Shown here one piece after another: positions 26,693-35,226 of a stretch of 64,000 bases of DNA. The notes beneath the pieces are model-generated. The model was not told the DNA's origin. It made no database searches and saw nothing but the letters and a program-made list of their open reading frames with translations. Origin of the DNA: Shinella yambaruensis (GTDB lineage: Bacteria; Pseudomonadota; Alphaproteobacteria; Rhizobiales; Rhizobiaceae). The DNA is taken from assembly GCF_022899355.1 (NCBI RefSeq), contig NZ_JALJCK010000005.1, positions 310,001 to 374,000 of the forward strand. The letters run 5' to 3'. Numbering within the stretch: the stretch's first letter is position 1; each line of letters starts with the position of its first letter. The translations under genes and the position numbers were made by a program.

Positions 26693-28102
26693 ATGAACCG
26701 TATCGTCCCGCTCATCCTTGCCGTCGCGCTCTTCATGGAGCAGATGGATTCCACCGTCATCTCCACCTCGCTGCCGGCCATCGCGGCCGATCTCGGCGTG
26801 GGACCGATCACGCTCAAGCTGGCGCTCACCTCCTACATGGTGTCGCTCGCGACCTTCATTCCGCTCAGCGGCTGGATGGCCGACCGGTTCGGCGCAAAAC
26901 GCGTCTTCCGCCTCGCCATCCTCGTCTTCGTCGCCGGCTCCATCCTCTGCGCCATCGCCGACAGCCTCGTCGCCTTCGTCGTCTCCCGCTTCCTGCAGGG
27001 CATGGGCGGAGCGATGATGACGCCGGTCGCGCGCCTCGTCCTGGTGCGCAGCACCTCGCGCTCCGAGCTCGTCTCGGCCATGGCGCTGCTGACGATCCCC
27101 GCGCTCGTCGGCCCGCTCGCGGGCCCGCCGCTCGGCGGCTTCATCACCACCTACTTCTCCTGGCACTGGATCTTCCTGATCAACGTGCCGGTCGGCATCG
27201 CCGGCTACATCCTGTCCGGCGTCTACCTGCCGGACATCCGCGCCGCCGCCCCGCCGCCGCTCGACTGGCTCGGCTTCTTCCTGAGCGCCGTCGCCGCTTC
27301 CGGCACGATGTTCGGCCTGTCGGTCGTCAGCCTGCCCGCCCTGCCGCCGGTCATCGGCGTCGTCGCCACCGCCATCGGCCTGCTTTGCGGCGTGCTCTAT
27401 GTGCGCCATGCCCGCCGCCATCCGACGCCCCTGCTCGACCTCGCGCTGTTCCGCGACAATGCCTTCCGCGCCGCGGCCATCGGCGGCACGCTGTTCCGCA
27501 TCTCGGTCGGCGCGGTGCCCTTCCTGATGCCGCTGATGCTGCAGGTCGGCTTCGGCCTCTCGCCCTTCCAGTCCGGCCTCGTCACCTTCACGGGCGCCAT
27601 AGGAGCCATCACCACGAAATTCCTCGCCAAGCGCGTGCTGACCTTCGCCGGCTTCCGCACCACACTGATCGTCGCCAGCATCTGCGGGGCGATCCTGACC
27701 TTCGTAAACGGCCTCTTCACGCCCGCGACGCCCTTCTGGTTCATGGCCGGCGTGCTCTTGATCGCGGGTTTCGCCCGTTCCTTCTTCTTCACCAGCGTCA
27801 ACGCGCTCTCCTTTGCCGATATCCCCGACGCCGACGCCAGCAAGGCGACCGCGATGAGCGCCGTGCTTCAGCAGATCAGCCTGGCCTTGGGCGTCGCCGT
27901 CGCCGGCTCCATCCTGGAGATCGAAACCCTGCTCACCGGCTCGCCGCTCGAGCTCAGGGATTTCCAGATCGCCTTCATGATCATTTCCGCCCTGACGCTC
28001 GCCGCTGTCCTGCCGTTCATCACCATGGCGAGGAATGCCGGCGCCACCGTCTCCGGCCACCGCCTGCCGGCGCGGGAGGAAGAAACGGCGGCGGTAAAAT
28101 AA
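26693..28102 (+). CDS. MFS drug/solute exporter (DHA2-like)
   Basis: This 469-residue inner-membrane transporter has about 13-14 hydrophobic segments. MFS motif A is present (GWMADRFGAKRVF), and motif C-like GPLAGPPLGGF in TM5 marks drug:proton antiporters. Closest in plan to EmrB/QacA-type exporters. Start MNRIVPLI is the first ATG; a TTG six bases earlier is possible. It is divergent from the MBL gene. Confidence 0.9.
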   Translation: MNRIVPLILAVALFMEQMDSTVISTSLPAIAADLGVGPITLKLALTSYMVSLATFIPLSGWMADRFGAKRVFRLAILVFVAGSILCAIADSLVAFVVSRFLQGMGGAMMTPVARLVLVRSTSRSELVSAMALLTIPALVGPLAGPPLGGFITTYFSWHWIFLINVPVGIAGYILSGVYLPDIRAAAPPPLDWLGFFLSAVAASGTMFGLSVVSLPALPPVIGVVATAIGLLCGVLYVRHARRHPTPLLDLALFRDNAFRAAAIGGTLFRISVGAVPFLMPLMLQVGFGLSPFQSGLVTFTGAIGAITTKFLAKRVLTFAGFRTTLIVASICGAILTFVNGLFTPATPFWFMAGVLLIAGFARSFFFTSVNALSFADIPDADASKATAMSAVLQQISLALGVAVAGSILEIETLLTGSPLELRDFQIAFMIISALTLAAVLPFITMARNAGATVSGHRLPAREEETAAVK

Positions 28103-28302
28103 CCTCGCCCCGTCCCGCGAATCGGCGCGAACCCCAAGCGTGCCGCAAATCCCCGGCCGGTTCGCACCCACCGCATCCCCTTGAAATTCCTCACCTCCCC
28201 TTTCCGGGAAACCACGACGCCCTCCCAGGCGCGCACCCTACCCGCCGACCCGCACCGGCTCCCACCTTTTGCCCGCGCGAACAATGCATTACACCTACCC
28301 CA

Positions 28303-28464
28303 GTCGCCTCCTCGCGGAGGCGTGGATTGAAACCGGATCAAGTTCGACTCGGGCTTCGAGATCGTCGGTCGCCTCCTCGCGGAGGCGTGGATTGAAACCC
28401 CAGGTCCAGCCGATTGACCGTTTCAGCTTCCCCGTCGCCTCCTCGCGGAGGCGTGGATTGAAAC
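28303..28464 (+). CRISPR. Three-repeat CRISPR mini-array, no cas genes nearby
   Basis: Three identical 31-bp repeats (28303-28333, 28368-28398, 28434-28464) start GTCGCCTCC, contain the palindrome GCCTCCTCGCGGAGGC and end GTGGATTGAAAC. The two unique spacers are 34 bp (28334-28367) and 35 bp (28399-28433). Repeat length, internal palindrome and ATTGAAAC end match type I-C arrays. No cas gene occurs in the window, so the array is an orphan here or served in trans. Confidence 0.9.
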
Positions 28465-28587
28465 CCGTTGCCGCATGGGCGGGGCGACGGGTTCGCGCGT
28501 CGCTTCCCCACAGAAACGGGGAGGAAAAGGCCGGCGCCGGTATGGGCTGGATCTTTGCCGAGGCGGTGCGCTTCGGCCCGGCGCGGC

Positions 28588-28971
28588 CTATTCCGGCCTT
28601 TCGCACACTGCGGCGAGCTTGTTGCCGTCATGGTCGCGGATGAAGGCGGCGTAGAAGCTGGCGTGGAACGGGCGCAGGCCGGGGGCGCCTTCGTCGGTGC
28701 CGCCGGCGGCAAGGGCCGTGGCGTGGAAGGCATCGACGGCGGCACGCGTCGGGGCGACAAGCGCGATGGTCACGCCGTTGCCGAAGGTGGCGGGCTCCCG
28801 ATTGAAGGGCTCCACGACCCAGAAGCGGCAGCGTACATCCTTGTCCGCCGCATAGCCGATCTCGCCCGGCACCTGCTTCAGCCGGCGATAGCCGAGCGGC
28901 GGCAGCACCGCGTCATAGAAGCGGCCGGCGCGTTCCAGATCGTTCGTGCCGACGGTGGTGTAGAGCAGCAT
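28588..28971 (-). CDS. VOC (glyoxalase-fold) protein
   Basis: This 127-residue protein of the vicinal-oxygen-chelate superfamily opens [28 protein letters not shown]. It has the paired beta-alpha-beta-beta-beta modules and FIRDHDGNKLAAVCE at the C-terminus. Enzymatic role unknown; many such small proteins are hypothetical lactoylglutathione-lyase relatives. Its ATG overlaps the rlmE stop by one base (TGATG), so it is translationally coupled as the third gene of ppx-rlmE-VOC. Confidence 0.87.
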   Translation of the reverse strand: MLLYTTVGTNDLERAGRFYDAVLPPLGYRRLKQVPGEIGYAADKDVRCRFWVVEPFNREPATFGNGVTIALVAPTRAAVDAFHATALAAGGTDEGAPGLRPFHASFYAAFIRDHDGNKLAAVCERPE

Positions 28972-29687
28972 CAGGCCTCCTCTTCCGCCCCGGCCGTCCC
29001 GTCCTTGGCCGTGCGGCCCTTGAACCCCTTGGCGAGCAGGAACATCTCCACCGATTCGGCGCGCGAGGCGCCGGGCTTCACATGGATGACCTGCTTGAAA
29101 TTCTGCTTGAGCATGTTCAGCAGCTCGCGCTCCGTGCCGCCCTGGAAGGTCTTGGCGAGGAAATGGCCGCCTTCCGCCAGCACCTCGACGGCGAAATGCG
29201 CGGCGACCTCGCACAGATGCATGGTGCGCAGGTGATCCGTCTGGCGATGGCCGGTCGTCGGGGCGGCCATGTCGGAGATGACGAGGTTCGGCGTGCCGCC
29301 GACCGCCGCGATCAGCTTCTCCGGCGCGTCGGGCTCGAGAAAGTCCATCTGGAGGATGGTGACGCCCGGCAGCGGGTCCATTTCCAGGAAATCGATCGCC
29401 GCGACGCGCGGATCGGCATCGGTCGAGCCGGTCACCTTGGCGGCGATCTGCGACCAGCTGCCGGGCGCCGCGCCAAGATCGATGATGCGCTTCGCGCCGG
29501 CGAGGATGTTGTGCTTCTCGTCGATCTCCAGGAGCTTGAAGGCCGCGCGGGCGCGATAGCCCTCCAGCCTGGCGCGCTGCACATAGGGATCGTTGATGTG
29601 GCGTTCGAGCCAGCGGCGCGAGGAGGCCTTCAGCTTGCCCTTCTTGACCTTCTGGCCGAGCTTTCGGCCGATGGGGGGCTTGGTCAT
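28971..29687 (-). CDS. rlmE: 23S rRNA (uridine-2552-2'-O)-methyltransferase
   Basis: A SAM-dependent FtsJ/RrmJ enzyme acting on U2552 of 23S rRNA in the 50S subunit. The 238-residue protein shows the SAM site [13 protein letters not shown] and the catalytic K-D-K-E set: [25 protein letters not shown] and [10 protein letters not shown]. It has a basic N-terminus ([17 protein letters not shown]) and an acidic C-terminal tail. The start overlaps the ppx stop as ATGA. Confidence 0.95.
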   Translation of the reverse strand: MTKPPIGRKLGQKVKKGKLKASSRRWLERHINDPYVQRARLEGYRARAAFKLLEIDEKHNILAGAKRIIDLGAAPGSWSQIAAKVTGSTDADPRVAAIDFLEMDPLPGVTILQMDFLEPDAPEKLIAAVGGTPNLVISDMAAPTTGHRQTDHLRTMHLCEVAAHFAVEVLAEGGHFLAKTFQGGTERELLNMLKQNFKQVIHVKPGASRAESVEMFLLAKGFKGRTAKDGTAGAEEEA

Positions 29688-31234
29688 GACGCCTGTCCTT
29701 CGGGCTTCGCCGGGTTGCGGGGACCGCCGCGGTGGTTGCGACGGTGGCGGCCGCGGCGCCAGACGCCGTCGTCGGCCATCATGTCGGTGAGCAGGCCTTC
29801 GCGCAGGCCCCGGTCGGCGACGCGCATGCGGCGCGAGGGCCAGCGCTTGCGGATCGCCTCCAGGATGGCGCAGCCGGCGAGCACGAGGTCCGCCCTGTCG
29901 GGCCCGATGCAGGGATTGGCTGCGCGGGCGGAAAAATCCCAGGAGAGGAGCCGCGCCTGCATGGCCGTCACCTCGTCGTCCGAGAGCCAGACGCCATCCA
30001 CCCGGCGCCGGTCATAACGCGGCAGGTCGAGATGCACGCCGGCGAGCGTCGTCACCGTGCCCGACGTGCCGATGAGATGGAAATCCTCCGGCGCCACGCG
30101 CACCACATCGCCCGGGCAATCGAAATCCGCCAGCATGGCCTCGACCTCCGACACCATGCCCGCAAAGCTCTCGGGCGTCACGTCCCGCCCGCCATGGCGT
30201 TCGGACAGCGTGACGACGCCGACCGGCAGCGAGGTCCAGTGCGTGATGTGGTTGGCAAGCCGGCTGGAGCGGTTCTCGCCGATGCGGATGACCGCGATTT
30301 CCGAGGAGCCGCCGCCGATATCGAAGAGCACGACCGATTTCGCCTCGCGCCCGACCAGCGAGGAGCAGCCGGACACGGCAAGCCGCGCCTCGGTCTCGCG
30401 GTTGATGATCTCGAGGTCGAGCCCCGTCTCCTGCCGCACCCGCTCCAGGAACGCCTCGCCATTGGCCGCCGCGCGGCAGGCCTCGGTGGCGATCAGCCGG
30501 GCGCGGCGGATGTTGCGGTTCTTCAGCTTGGCCGCGCAGATCCTCAGGGCCTCGACGGAGCGGTCCATCGCCTCGTCGGAAAGCCGGCCGCTCGCCGCAA
30601 GCCCCTCGCCGAGGCGCACGATGCGCGAAAAGGCGTCGACGACGCGGAACTGGCCGGGCCGGGTCGGCTGGGCGATGAGGAGGCGGCAATTGTTGGTGCC
30701 GAGGTCGAGCGCGGCATAGAGCGGCACGTCGTATCCCTCGCGCTCGGCCGGACGGAGGGGGGCCTGCATCTCGCGGCGCGGCTCCGGGACGTGGGGAACG
30801 GCGCGCGCCTCGACGGCCTGTTCGGCCGCCGGATGCGTGACGGCCGCCTCGGCAGACGCCGGCACGGCGCGCGCGCCGGTCTTCCGGCCCCGATGCTTGC
30901 GACGGTTCCTGCGGCCTTCCGCCTGGCGCTGGTCCTCGCCGGGGGCTTCCCGCTGGCCGACGGGCGCAAGCGGGCGCACGTTCTCGCCGCCGGCACCCTT
31001 GCCACGCCGGCGACGCTTGTTCCTGCGCGCGGTATCGCCACCGTCGATGGCCTTGGGGCGCTCAGCCGATCCGGACGAACCGGCCGCCTGGCCTGCGGAC
31101 AGGGAGACGGCAGAGGGACTTGTCGCGCCCTTCTGCTTGCCCTTGCGGCGGCGCGACCGCTTCGGCCGCCCCGCATCGCCCGCATCTCGCGCCCCGGAAA
31201 CGGGCGGCTTCACGCCGCTGTCGGGGTCGTTCAC
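29684..31234 (-). CDS. Ppx/GppA phosphatase with long basic N-terminal extension
   Basis: This 516-residue protein has an ASKHA-fold exopolyphosphatase / pppGpp phosphohydrolase domain from about residue 170: [13 protein letters not shown], then [13 protein letters not shown] and [12 protein letters not shown]. The first ~160 residues are low-complexity and highly basic ([38 protein letters not shown]); the C-terminus is also Arg/His-rich. The GTG start at 31234 is inferred because the frame otherwise runs back through the tRNA; the weak ribosome site leaves it uncertain. First gene of a coupled operon with rlmE. Confidence 0.85.
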   Translation of the reverse strand: MNDPDSGVKPPVSGARDAGDAGRPKRSRRRKGKQKGATSPSAVSLSAGQAAGSSGSAERPKAIDGGDTARRNKRRRRGKGAGGENVRPLAPVGQREAPGEDQRQAEGRRNRRKHRGRKTGARAVPASAEAAVTHPAAEQAVEARAVPHVPEPRREMQAPLRPAEREGYDVPLYAALDLGTNNCRLLIAQPTRPGQFRVVDAFSRIVRLGEGLAASGRLSDEAMDRSVEALRICAAKLKNRNIRRARLIATEACRAAANGEAFLERVRQETGLDLEIINRETEARLAVSGCSSLVGREAKSVVLFDIGGGSSEIAVIRIGENRSSRLANHITHWTSLPVGVVTLSERHGGRDVTPESFAGMVSEVEAMLADFDCPGDVVRVAPEDFHLIGTSGTVTTLAGVHLDLPRYDRRRVDGVWLSDDEVTAMQARLLSWDFSARAANPCIGPDRADLVLAGCAILEAIRKRWPSRRMRVADRGLREGLLTDMMADDGVWRRGRHRRNHRGGPRNPAKPEGQAS

Positions 31235-31483
31235 GTTACTGCCTATGGCGCCGCGCAAAGCTTCAAAGCTGCAAGCAGGCGCTCTCTCGATCTTCGTTGC
31301 CGCGACATTACCAGCGCCCGGCCCGTTCGCCAAATTCTTTTTATGACGATCCGACGACACCTCGCCGCAAACCCGGCCATGCACACAGCGCCTGCATTTT
31401 TCCCAAAAAAACCATTTGCATCTCGCCGCCTTTTGTTTATAAGCCCGCCTCACAGGCGCCGGCCAAGCCGGTATCGCCCCTGC

Positions 31484-31557
31484 TGGGGAATAGTTCAACG
31501 GTAGAACGACGGACTCTGACTCCGTTAATCTTGGTTCGAATCCAGGTTCCCCAGCCA
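31484..31557 (+). tRNA. tRNA-Gln (anticodon CTG)
   Basis: Acceptor stem TGGGGAA/TTCCCCA with discriminator G and encoded CCA. Anticodon stem ACGGA/TCCGT encloses loop CTCTGAC, giving anticodon CTG (reads CAG). The T-arm is GGTTCGAATCC. It also serves as the integration site of the following island: its 3' 39 bp are duplicated at 47132-47170. Confidence 0.97.
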
Positions 31558-31558
31558 A
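31520..31558 (+). repeat. attL, 39-bp core within tRNA-Gln
   Basis: Begins CTCCGTTAATCTTGG and ends CCCCAGCCAA; identical to 47132-47170. With one mismatch the identity extends six bases to the left (CTCTGA/CTCTGG). Crossing within this core keeps the tRNA intact. Confidence 0.93.
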
Positions 31559-31732
31559 AAACTTCTAACTAAATATCAATGGCTTAGCTTTCTCCGCCTG
31601 GGAAGGCCGCATATTTTCATGTTGCGCCTTGTTGCGCGCCAATACCCTGATTTCCAGTCGTTTCCCGCCACACTCGGCAAATCCATGCGACATGCTTTGC
31701 AACATGGAGGACGACGATGACTCGGAGGGGAT

Positions 31733-31909
31733 ATGATGTTTGCGCCCGACATCGAAGATGCCTTCGCCGGCTACGCAAAGGAGGAGGACCTATCCCGGGA
31801 GGAGGCCCTTGCACGGCTGGTCCGCGACTGGCTGATCGGGCAAGGCGCAAAAGCTCTCCTTGCGCTCGCCGTCGACGTGGTCGTCTGTTCCGTCACCGTC
31901 ACGCGGTAG
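31733..31909 (+). CDS. Short ribbon-helix-helix-like protein, probably fused to foreign end
   Basis: This 58-residue frame opens MMFAPDIEDAFAGYAKEEDL and has the amphipathic RHH pattern REEALARLVRDWLIGQG, typical of short DNA-binding regulators near phage ends. After GQG (around 31850) the sequence turns into non-native hydrophobic residues, because the DNA becomes the antisense of the convergent phage membrane-protein gene. I infer a truncated C-terminus at a recombination junction. Confidence 0.5.
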   Translation: MMFAPDIEDAFAGYAKEEDLSREEALARLVRDWLIGQGAKALLALAVDVVVCSVTVTR

Positions 31910-32211
31910 GCGAGGTTATCGACCTGGGACGCCACCTTGCGGCTGTCGGCTTCCAGCCCCTTGAAGCGCTCCTCGACGCGCGCCTCATTGGTCTTCACCT
32001 CGGCAAGGCGGTCCTTGTGCAGCGTCTCATGGCCGCCACGCCAGTTCTGCAGCTCCTCGATATCGCGGCTCTTGTCCACCCATATCGTCACCCCGCCGAT
32101 GCACATCCCGGCGAGGGTGATAAGCTGGATGACCGTGTTGAGATTCCATTCCATCGTTCGCGCACGGGTAATGCCCATGGTCTTTTCCTCGGTCATCCGC
32201 TCTTCCTGCAT
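31771..32211 (-). CDS. Phage membrane/coiled-coil protein, C-terminus altered
   Basis: A frame of about 146 residues with a start at 32211 or 32196 (MTEEKTMG). One N-terminal transmembrane helix (VIQLITLAGMCIGGVTIWV) is followed by a coiled coil (ELQNWRGGHETLHKDRLAEV, ERFKGLEADSRKVASQVDNL). The plan resembles DUF1515-like and holin-associated proteins of rhizobial phages. After TVTEQTTTSTASARRAF the tail becomes Ser/Arg-rich and overlaps the RHH gene on the other strand, consistent with a deletion junction near 31850. Confidence 0.55.
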   Translation of the reverse strand: MQEERMTEEKTMGITRARTMEWNLNTVIQLITLAGMCIGGVTIWVDKSRDIEELQNWRGGHETLHKDRLAEVKTNEARVEERFKGLEADSRKVASQVDNLAYRVTVTEQTTTSTASARRAFAPCPISQSRTSRARASSRDRSSSFA

Positions 32212-32320
32212 GCTTGGTCAGGGCGCGTTTTTCGGCGTCAGGTAGGGTCAGGATCGCCGGCAGGCCGATGGTTATGGCGTACAGCGCGAGGTATCCGTAC
32301 CACGGGGTGCCTTCAGGCAT
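32027..32320 (-). CDS. Small phage membrane peptide, doubtful end
   Basis: Starts MPEGTPWYGYLALYAITIGL with one membrane helix and a polar DAEKRALTKHAG tail typical of small rhizobial-phage membrane peptides. The remaining frame overlaps the next gene out of frame and reads unnaturally, so the genuine protein is probably about 45 residues and has lost its stop by an indel. Confidence 0.35.
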   Translation of the reverse strand: MPEGTPWYGYLALYAITIGLPAILTLPDAEKRALTKHAGRADDRGKDHGHYPCANDGMESQHGHPAYHPRRDVHRRGDDMGGQEPRYRGAAELAWRP

Positions 32321-32352
32321 GAACGGAATGCCGATCGTGCCGGTTGCAGCGC

Positions 32353-32382
32353 CGCAGCTATAGTTTCAATCAGAACTCCAAT
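32353..32382 (+). repeat. 30-bp repeat, island copy 1
   Basis: CGCAGCTATAGTTTCAATCA followed by a variable part ending CCAAT. It matches 42896-42925 at 28 of 30 positions. It sits at the 3' end of the first tail-fibre gene. Confidence 0.75.
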
Positions 32383-34265
32383 CACCCGCAGACGACCAGT
32401 TCCATCGACTCCACGGTAATGCTCGCGCTTGTTGCACCGCCCCCGTTAGCATCGGTAAAGAACGTCCATGCTCTATTGGCAGAAAGGCAATCGACCGCAT
32501 CTGTCTGGATTTCAGTGATCGCGGCACCGCCGTTATATGCCACCTTTGAGAAGGTTTTCTGCGCGTTGCCGGCCGTTGCTATACACTCAACCTCAAGCAC
32601 CCACGGTTGAGCCGAGATACTGCCAGGTAGCGAGAGCGCCGAGACGGCGTTGCTCGCAAGGCGCAACTGCAAAGAAATCGTGGCATCAGATGGCGTCGTG
32701 ACGGTTCCCCACGCCCGAAACTTCACACGTTTCGTGTTGTTGACGAACCAGCCGGCGGTGGCGGTGTAAAGGGTGCCGCCGATTTGAGTAGCGCTTCCCG
32801 TGCCGGTGACGGTGGTCGGCGTCATGTTTTTGTACAGCGACGTGTCGATAGTCCCGATTTGACCGTGGTCATTAACGATGCCGCTCGCCCCGCGCCACTG
32901 ATAGACCTCTTGGTTGCGATCAGTGGGGTCGGATTGGTTGAAGATATTCGGGACAGCATTGTTTCTGGACATGTGGCCAGCCGTCCAACCGCTGACAGCC
33001 ACGGTATTGCGCTTGAAATTATTGCCCTCGGCCGATGTCCGCGAGTGTATCTCGATGTTCAAGCCAACGGCACAGTCTTCGATTTCATTGTAATCGATGT
33101 GGCCATAGCTTACGCGCGTAATCTTGAACCCGATGCCGCACTCATAGGCCCCGTTATGATCCTCGAAAGACCATGTTCTTGGCGTAAAGCTACCCTGTCC
33201 GTTCGAGGCGGCCCTGAAGCCAGTCCCGCAAAGATAAGCCTCACAGCGCGTTGTGCGAATAAATGACGAGTAGCCTGCTGAGAATCCAGTAAGACAGCTT
33301 ACGGCGGTGCAGTCCTCCAATTCGATTTGACAGTTGCGCTCAGCGAGCGCGCCATAACCAGATGAGAAGTTTATGAATTTCAGATATTGCAGGTACACAT
33401 TAGTCCGACCGAGGAAATACATCCCCGCAGTCTGATAGAGCGCGTAGGCACCGTCAAAAACCGTCTGCGGGTCGCGAGCCGAGCCTGCCCCGATGAACCT
33501 GATAGGGTTCTTGAAAGGCGGTAGATTAGTGAAATTTGTAGCATCCGGATAGGTGCCGGCCGCGAACCGGAACTCCCAGTTGCCGTCACGCTGATCGGCT
33601 GTCGTGCCGAAAAGGATGCTCCTTACCTTGGCGAGTGTCTGGACCGGCTGGGAGGCCGACAGACCGTCATTTAAATCTGACCCGACCGCCGATACATAAA
33701 CAATATTGACGTTGCTGCCGGTTGGCGTAATGCGCCATACATCGCTGCCGCGCAGGATGCGCCCAGGGCCGGTGTGAACGACGTGCCAGAAATTCGGGAT
33801 GCTCTCCGTCGTGAAAAAATCAGTATTCGGCCAATGGATGGTTGCCTTCACGAGATAGGCAAAGGCGACGATAGCTTTGACCGCCACAGTGTCATCGGCC
33901 ACGCCGTCGCCGACGGCACCCGCCATGAAGGGCGTCACGGCCAACTCGTCGAGAGTCCACCATTTCCCGCCATTCTGAAACTTCAGCGCGTGCGGTGGCT
34001 CACTTGCGGTTTCTGCGAAATGCGCCCGGCGATCTTCGACAAAAACTCGGTCCACCGAGGACGGAATAGGATCAGTTGGCGCCGTGACGAACGTTGCAAT
34101 GCGAAACACGCCGGTTGTCGGCTGCAAGGCCGTATCCGCTTTTGCGCCCTGCGCTGATGTTGCGAACCCGGCCTCGTTGGCTTTAAGAGCTTCCAAAGCT
34201 GCCTGCACATTTGCAGCAGCAAGATCTGGAATAGGCGCGACAGCTACGTCAATTGCGTCAACCAT
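32382..34265 (-). CDS. Phage tail spike/fibre with beta-helix (pectin-lyase-like) body
   Basis: This 627-residue protein. The N-terminus (MVDAIDVAVAPIPDLAAANV, then a short AALEALKANEAG helix) looks like a virion-attachment region. From about residue 115 (AGAVGDGVADDTVAVKAIVA) it carries the pectate-lyase-3-type repeat seen in capsule-degrading spikes, with many beta-helix turns, and it ends in a jelly-roll-like domain. Start set by GGAGGAATACAT before ATG. Intact, unlike the second spike. It would bind or cleave surface polysaccharide. Confidence 0.85.
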   Translation of the reverse strand: MVDAIDVAVAPIPDLAAANVQAALEALKANEAGFATSAQGAKADTALQPTTGVFRIATFVTAPTDPIPSSVDRVFVEDRRAHFAETASEPPHALKFQNGGKWWTLDELAVTPFMAGAVGDGVADDTVAVKAIVAFAYLVKATIHWPNTDFFTTESIPNFWHVVHTGPGRILRGSDVWRITPTGSNVNIVYVSAVGSDLNDGLSASQPVQTLAKVRSILFGTTADQRDGNWEFRFAAGTYPDATNFTNLPPFKNPIRFIGAGSARDPQTVFDGAYALYQTAGMYFLGRTNVYLQYLKFINFSSGYGALAERNCQIELEDCTAVSCLTGFSAGYSSFIRTTRCEAYLCGTGFRAASNGQGSFTPRTWSFEDHNGAYECGIGFKITRVSYGHIDYNEIEDCAVGLNIEIHSRTSAEGNNFKRNTVAVSGWTAGHMSRNNAVPNIFNQSDPTDRNQEVYQWRGASGIVNDHGQIGTIDTSLYKNMTPTTVTGTGSATQIGGTLYTATAGWFVNNTKRVKFRAWGTVTTPSDATISLQLRLASNAVSALSLPGSISAQPWVLEVECIATAGNAQKTFSKVAYNGGAAITEIQTDAVDCLSANRAWTFFTDANGGGATSASITVESMELVVCG

Positions 34266-34471
34266 ATGTATTCCTCCAGAAAATTGGCAGCGAAGCGGGG
34301 CGTTAGCCACCACGCCGGTATTGATTCGATGTTCGCCAGCTAAAGTTGAAATGGCGCCGACGAATAATCAATAGAAACGGCCAAACAGTGCGAAAAACCG
34401 TCGTCGCCAAATCGCCAAGGAATCTGGATTCATGAGCGGGTCACTGTCGCAAGGAACGAAATCGAGCGATG

Positions 34472-34842
34472 TCATCGTCCGATCAACAGACCGGCGATCC
34501 TCTTGAGCGCGTCGGCGAAGGAGGCTCCGAGCGCCCCCCCCCGATGCCCATCATGCCGAGAGCCCCCATCCCCATGAGCTTCCAGCGCCGGACATCGTCG
34601 GTTACCGGCTTCATCTCCGTCACTTCTTCTCGCACGGTGACGATGGAGGCCTTGACTTTGCCAACACGATCCACCACCTCGTCAAGTCGCCGGTGGACGA
34701 CGGCTCGGCTCGCTTCGGACTTGTCTTCCGACCTCCTTCCGGCTTCCTCCATGCGGCGGATTGAATCCTGCAGGCTGTGCATGCCGGCAACGAGCTCGCC
34801 CAGCTGGCGATGTACGGCCGCGTCAATCTCTGGTGGCGTCAT
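34472..34842 (-). pseudogene. DUF1515-family phage protein, frameshifted at a C9 run
   Basis: N-terminal part reads MTPPEIDAAVHRQLGELVAG, then heptad-rich RRMEEAGRRSEDKSEAS... and DDVRRWKLMGMGALGMM, a DUF1515 pattern from rhizobial phages. At the 9-C run (34534-34542) the frame slips; with one more base it continues ALGASFADALKRIAGLLIG and stops at 34472, a natural amphipathic end. The start at 34842 couples to the o-spanin stop as ATGA. A second ATG at 34851 is possible. Confidence 0.7.
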
Positions 34843-35048
34843 TCCCAGCATCCTTTCCTGGCCCCTGCCCGGTCATTCCCAATGACACGCTCCACGGCCG
34901 GCCGATCCGCCTGAAGCAGGGCAACCGTCCCGACCGACGACAGGTTATTCTTCGCGAACGGGGAGCACGACGAGACTGCCGCACTCTGGCACCCGGCCAA
35001 GGTAAGCAACACACAGATCAAAGTCAGACATGCGCTGAAGTTTGGCAT
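34839..35048 (-). CDS. Rz1-like outer-membrane spanin (lipoprotein)
   Basis: This 69-residue protein opens MPNFSACLTLICVLLTLAGC: a lipoprotein signal with lipobox LAGC. Its start lies inside the i-spanin frame (34945-35226) in a different reading frame and it runs past it, the overlapping Rz/Rz1 plan. It would be lipidated at Cys20 and anchored in the outer membrane, pairing with the i-spanin to fuse the membranes at lysis. Confidence 0.7.
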   Translation of the reverse strand: MPNFSACLTLICVLLTLAGCQSAAVSSCSPFAKNNLSSVGTVALLQADRPAVERVIGNDRAGARKGCWE

Positions 35049-35226
35049 CGTCGCCTTTCCTTTCCAGCTCTTCCTTTTGCGTTTGAACGGCTTGTTCCGC
35101 GACGAGGCGGTCCCTGCCCTCCAGCCGGGCCGCTGGAAGCGTGAACGCCTGCACATAGGCGTAGACCACCACGCCACCGAGGACCGCGCCTGCGCCGATC
35201 TTCAGGCCGTCGATGAGGGCGATCAC
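34945..35226 (-). CDS. Rz-like inner-membrane spanin
   Basis: This 93-residue protein starts with GTG (MIALIDGLKIGAGAVLGGVV), whose start codon overlaps the preceding stop as GTGA. One N-terminal transmembrane helix (AVLGGVVVYAYVQAF) is followed by a charged coiled coil (ARLEGRDRLVAEQAVQTQKE). This is the i-spanin plan. The o-spanin gene is nested in its 3' part in another frame. It follows the muramidase remnant, the standard endolysin-Rz-Rz1 order. Confidence 0.72.
   Translation of the reverse strand: MIALIDGLKIGAGAVLGGVVVYAYVQAFTLPAARLEGRDRLVAEQAVQTQKEELERKGDDAKLQRMSDFDLCVAYLGRVPECGSLVVLPVREE

Noticed and set aside
34534-34542. Programmed frameshifting at the C9 run
   Set aside because: No slippery heptamer with a downstream structure is evident, and other island genes carry unrelated indels, so decay is the simpler explanation.
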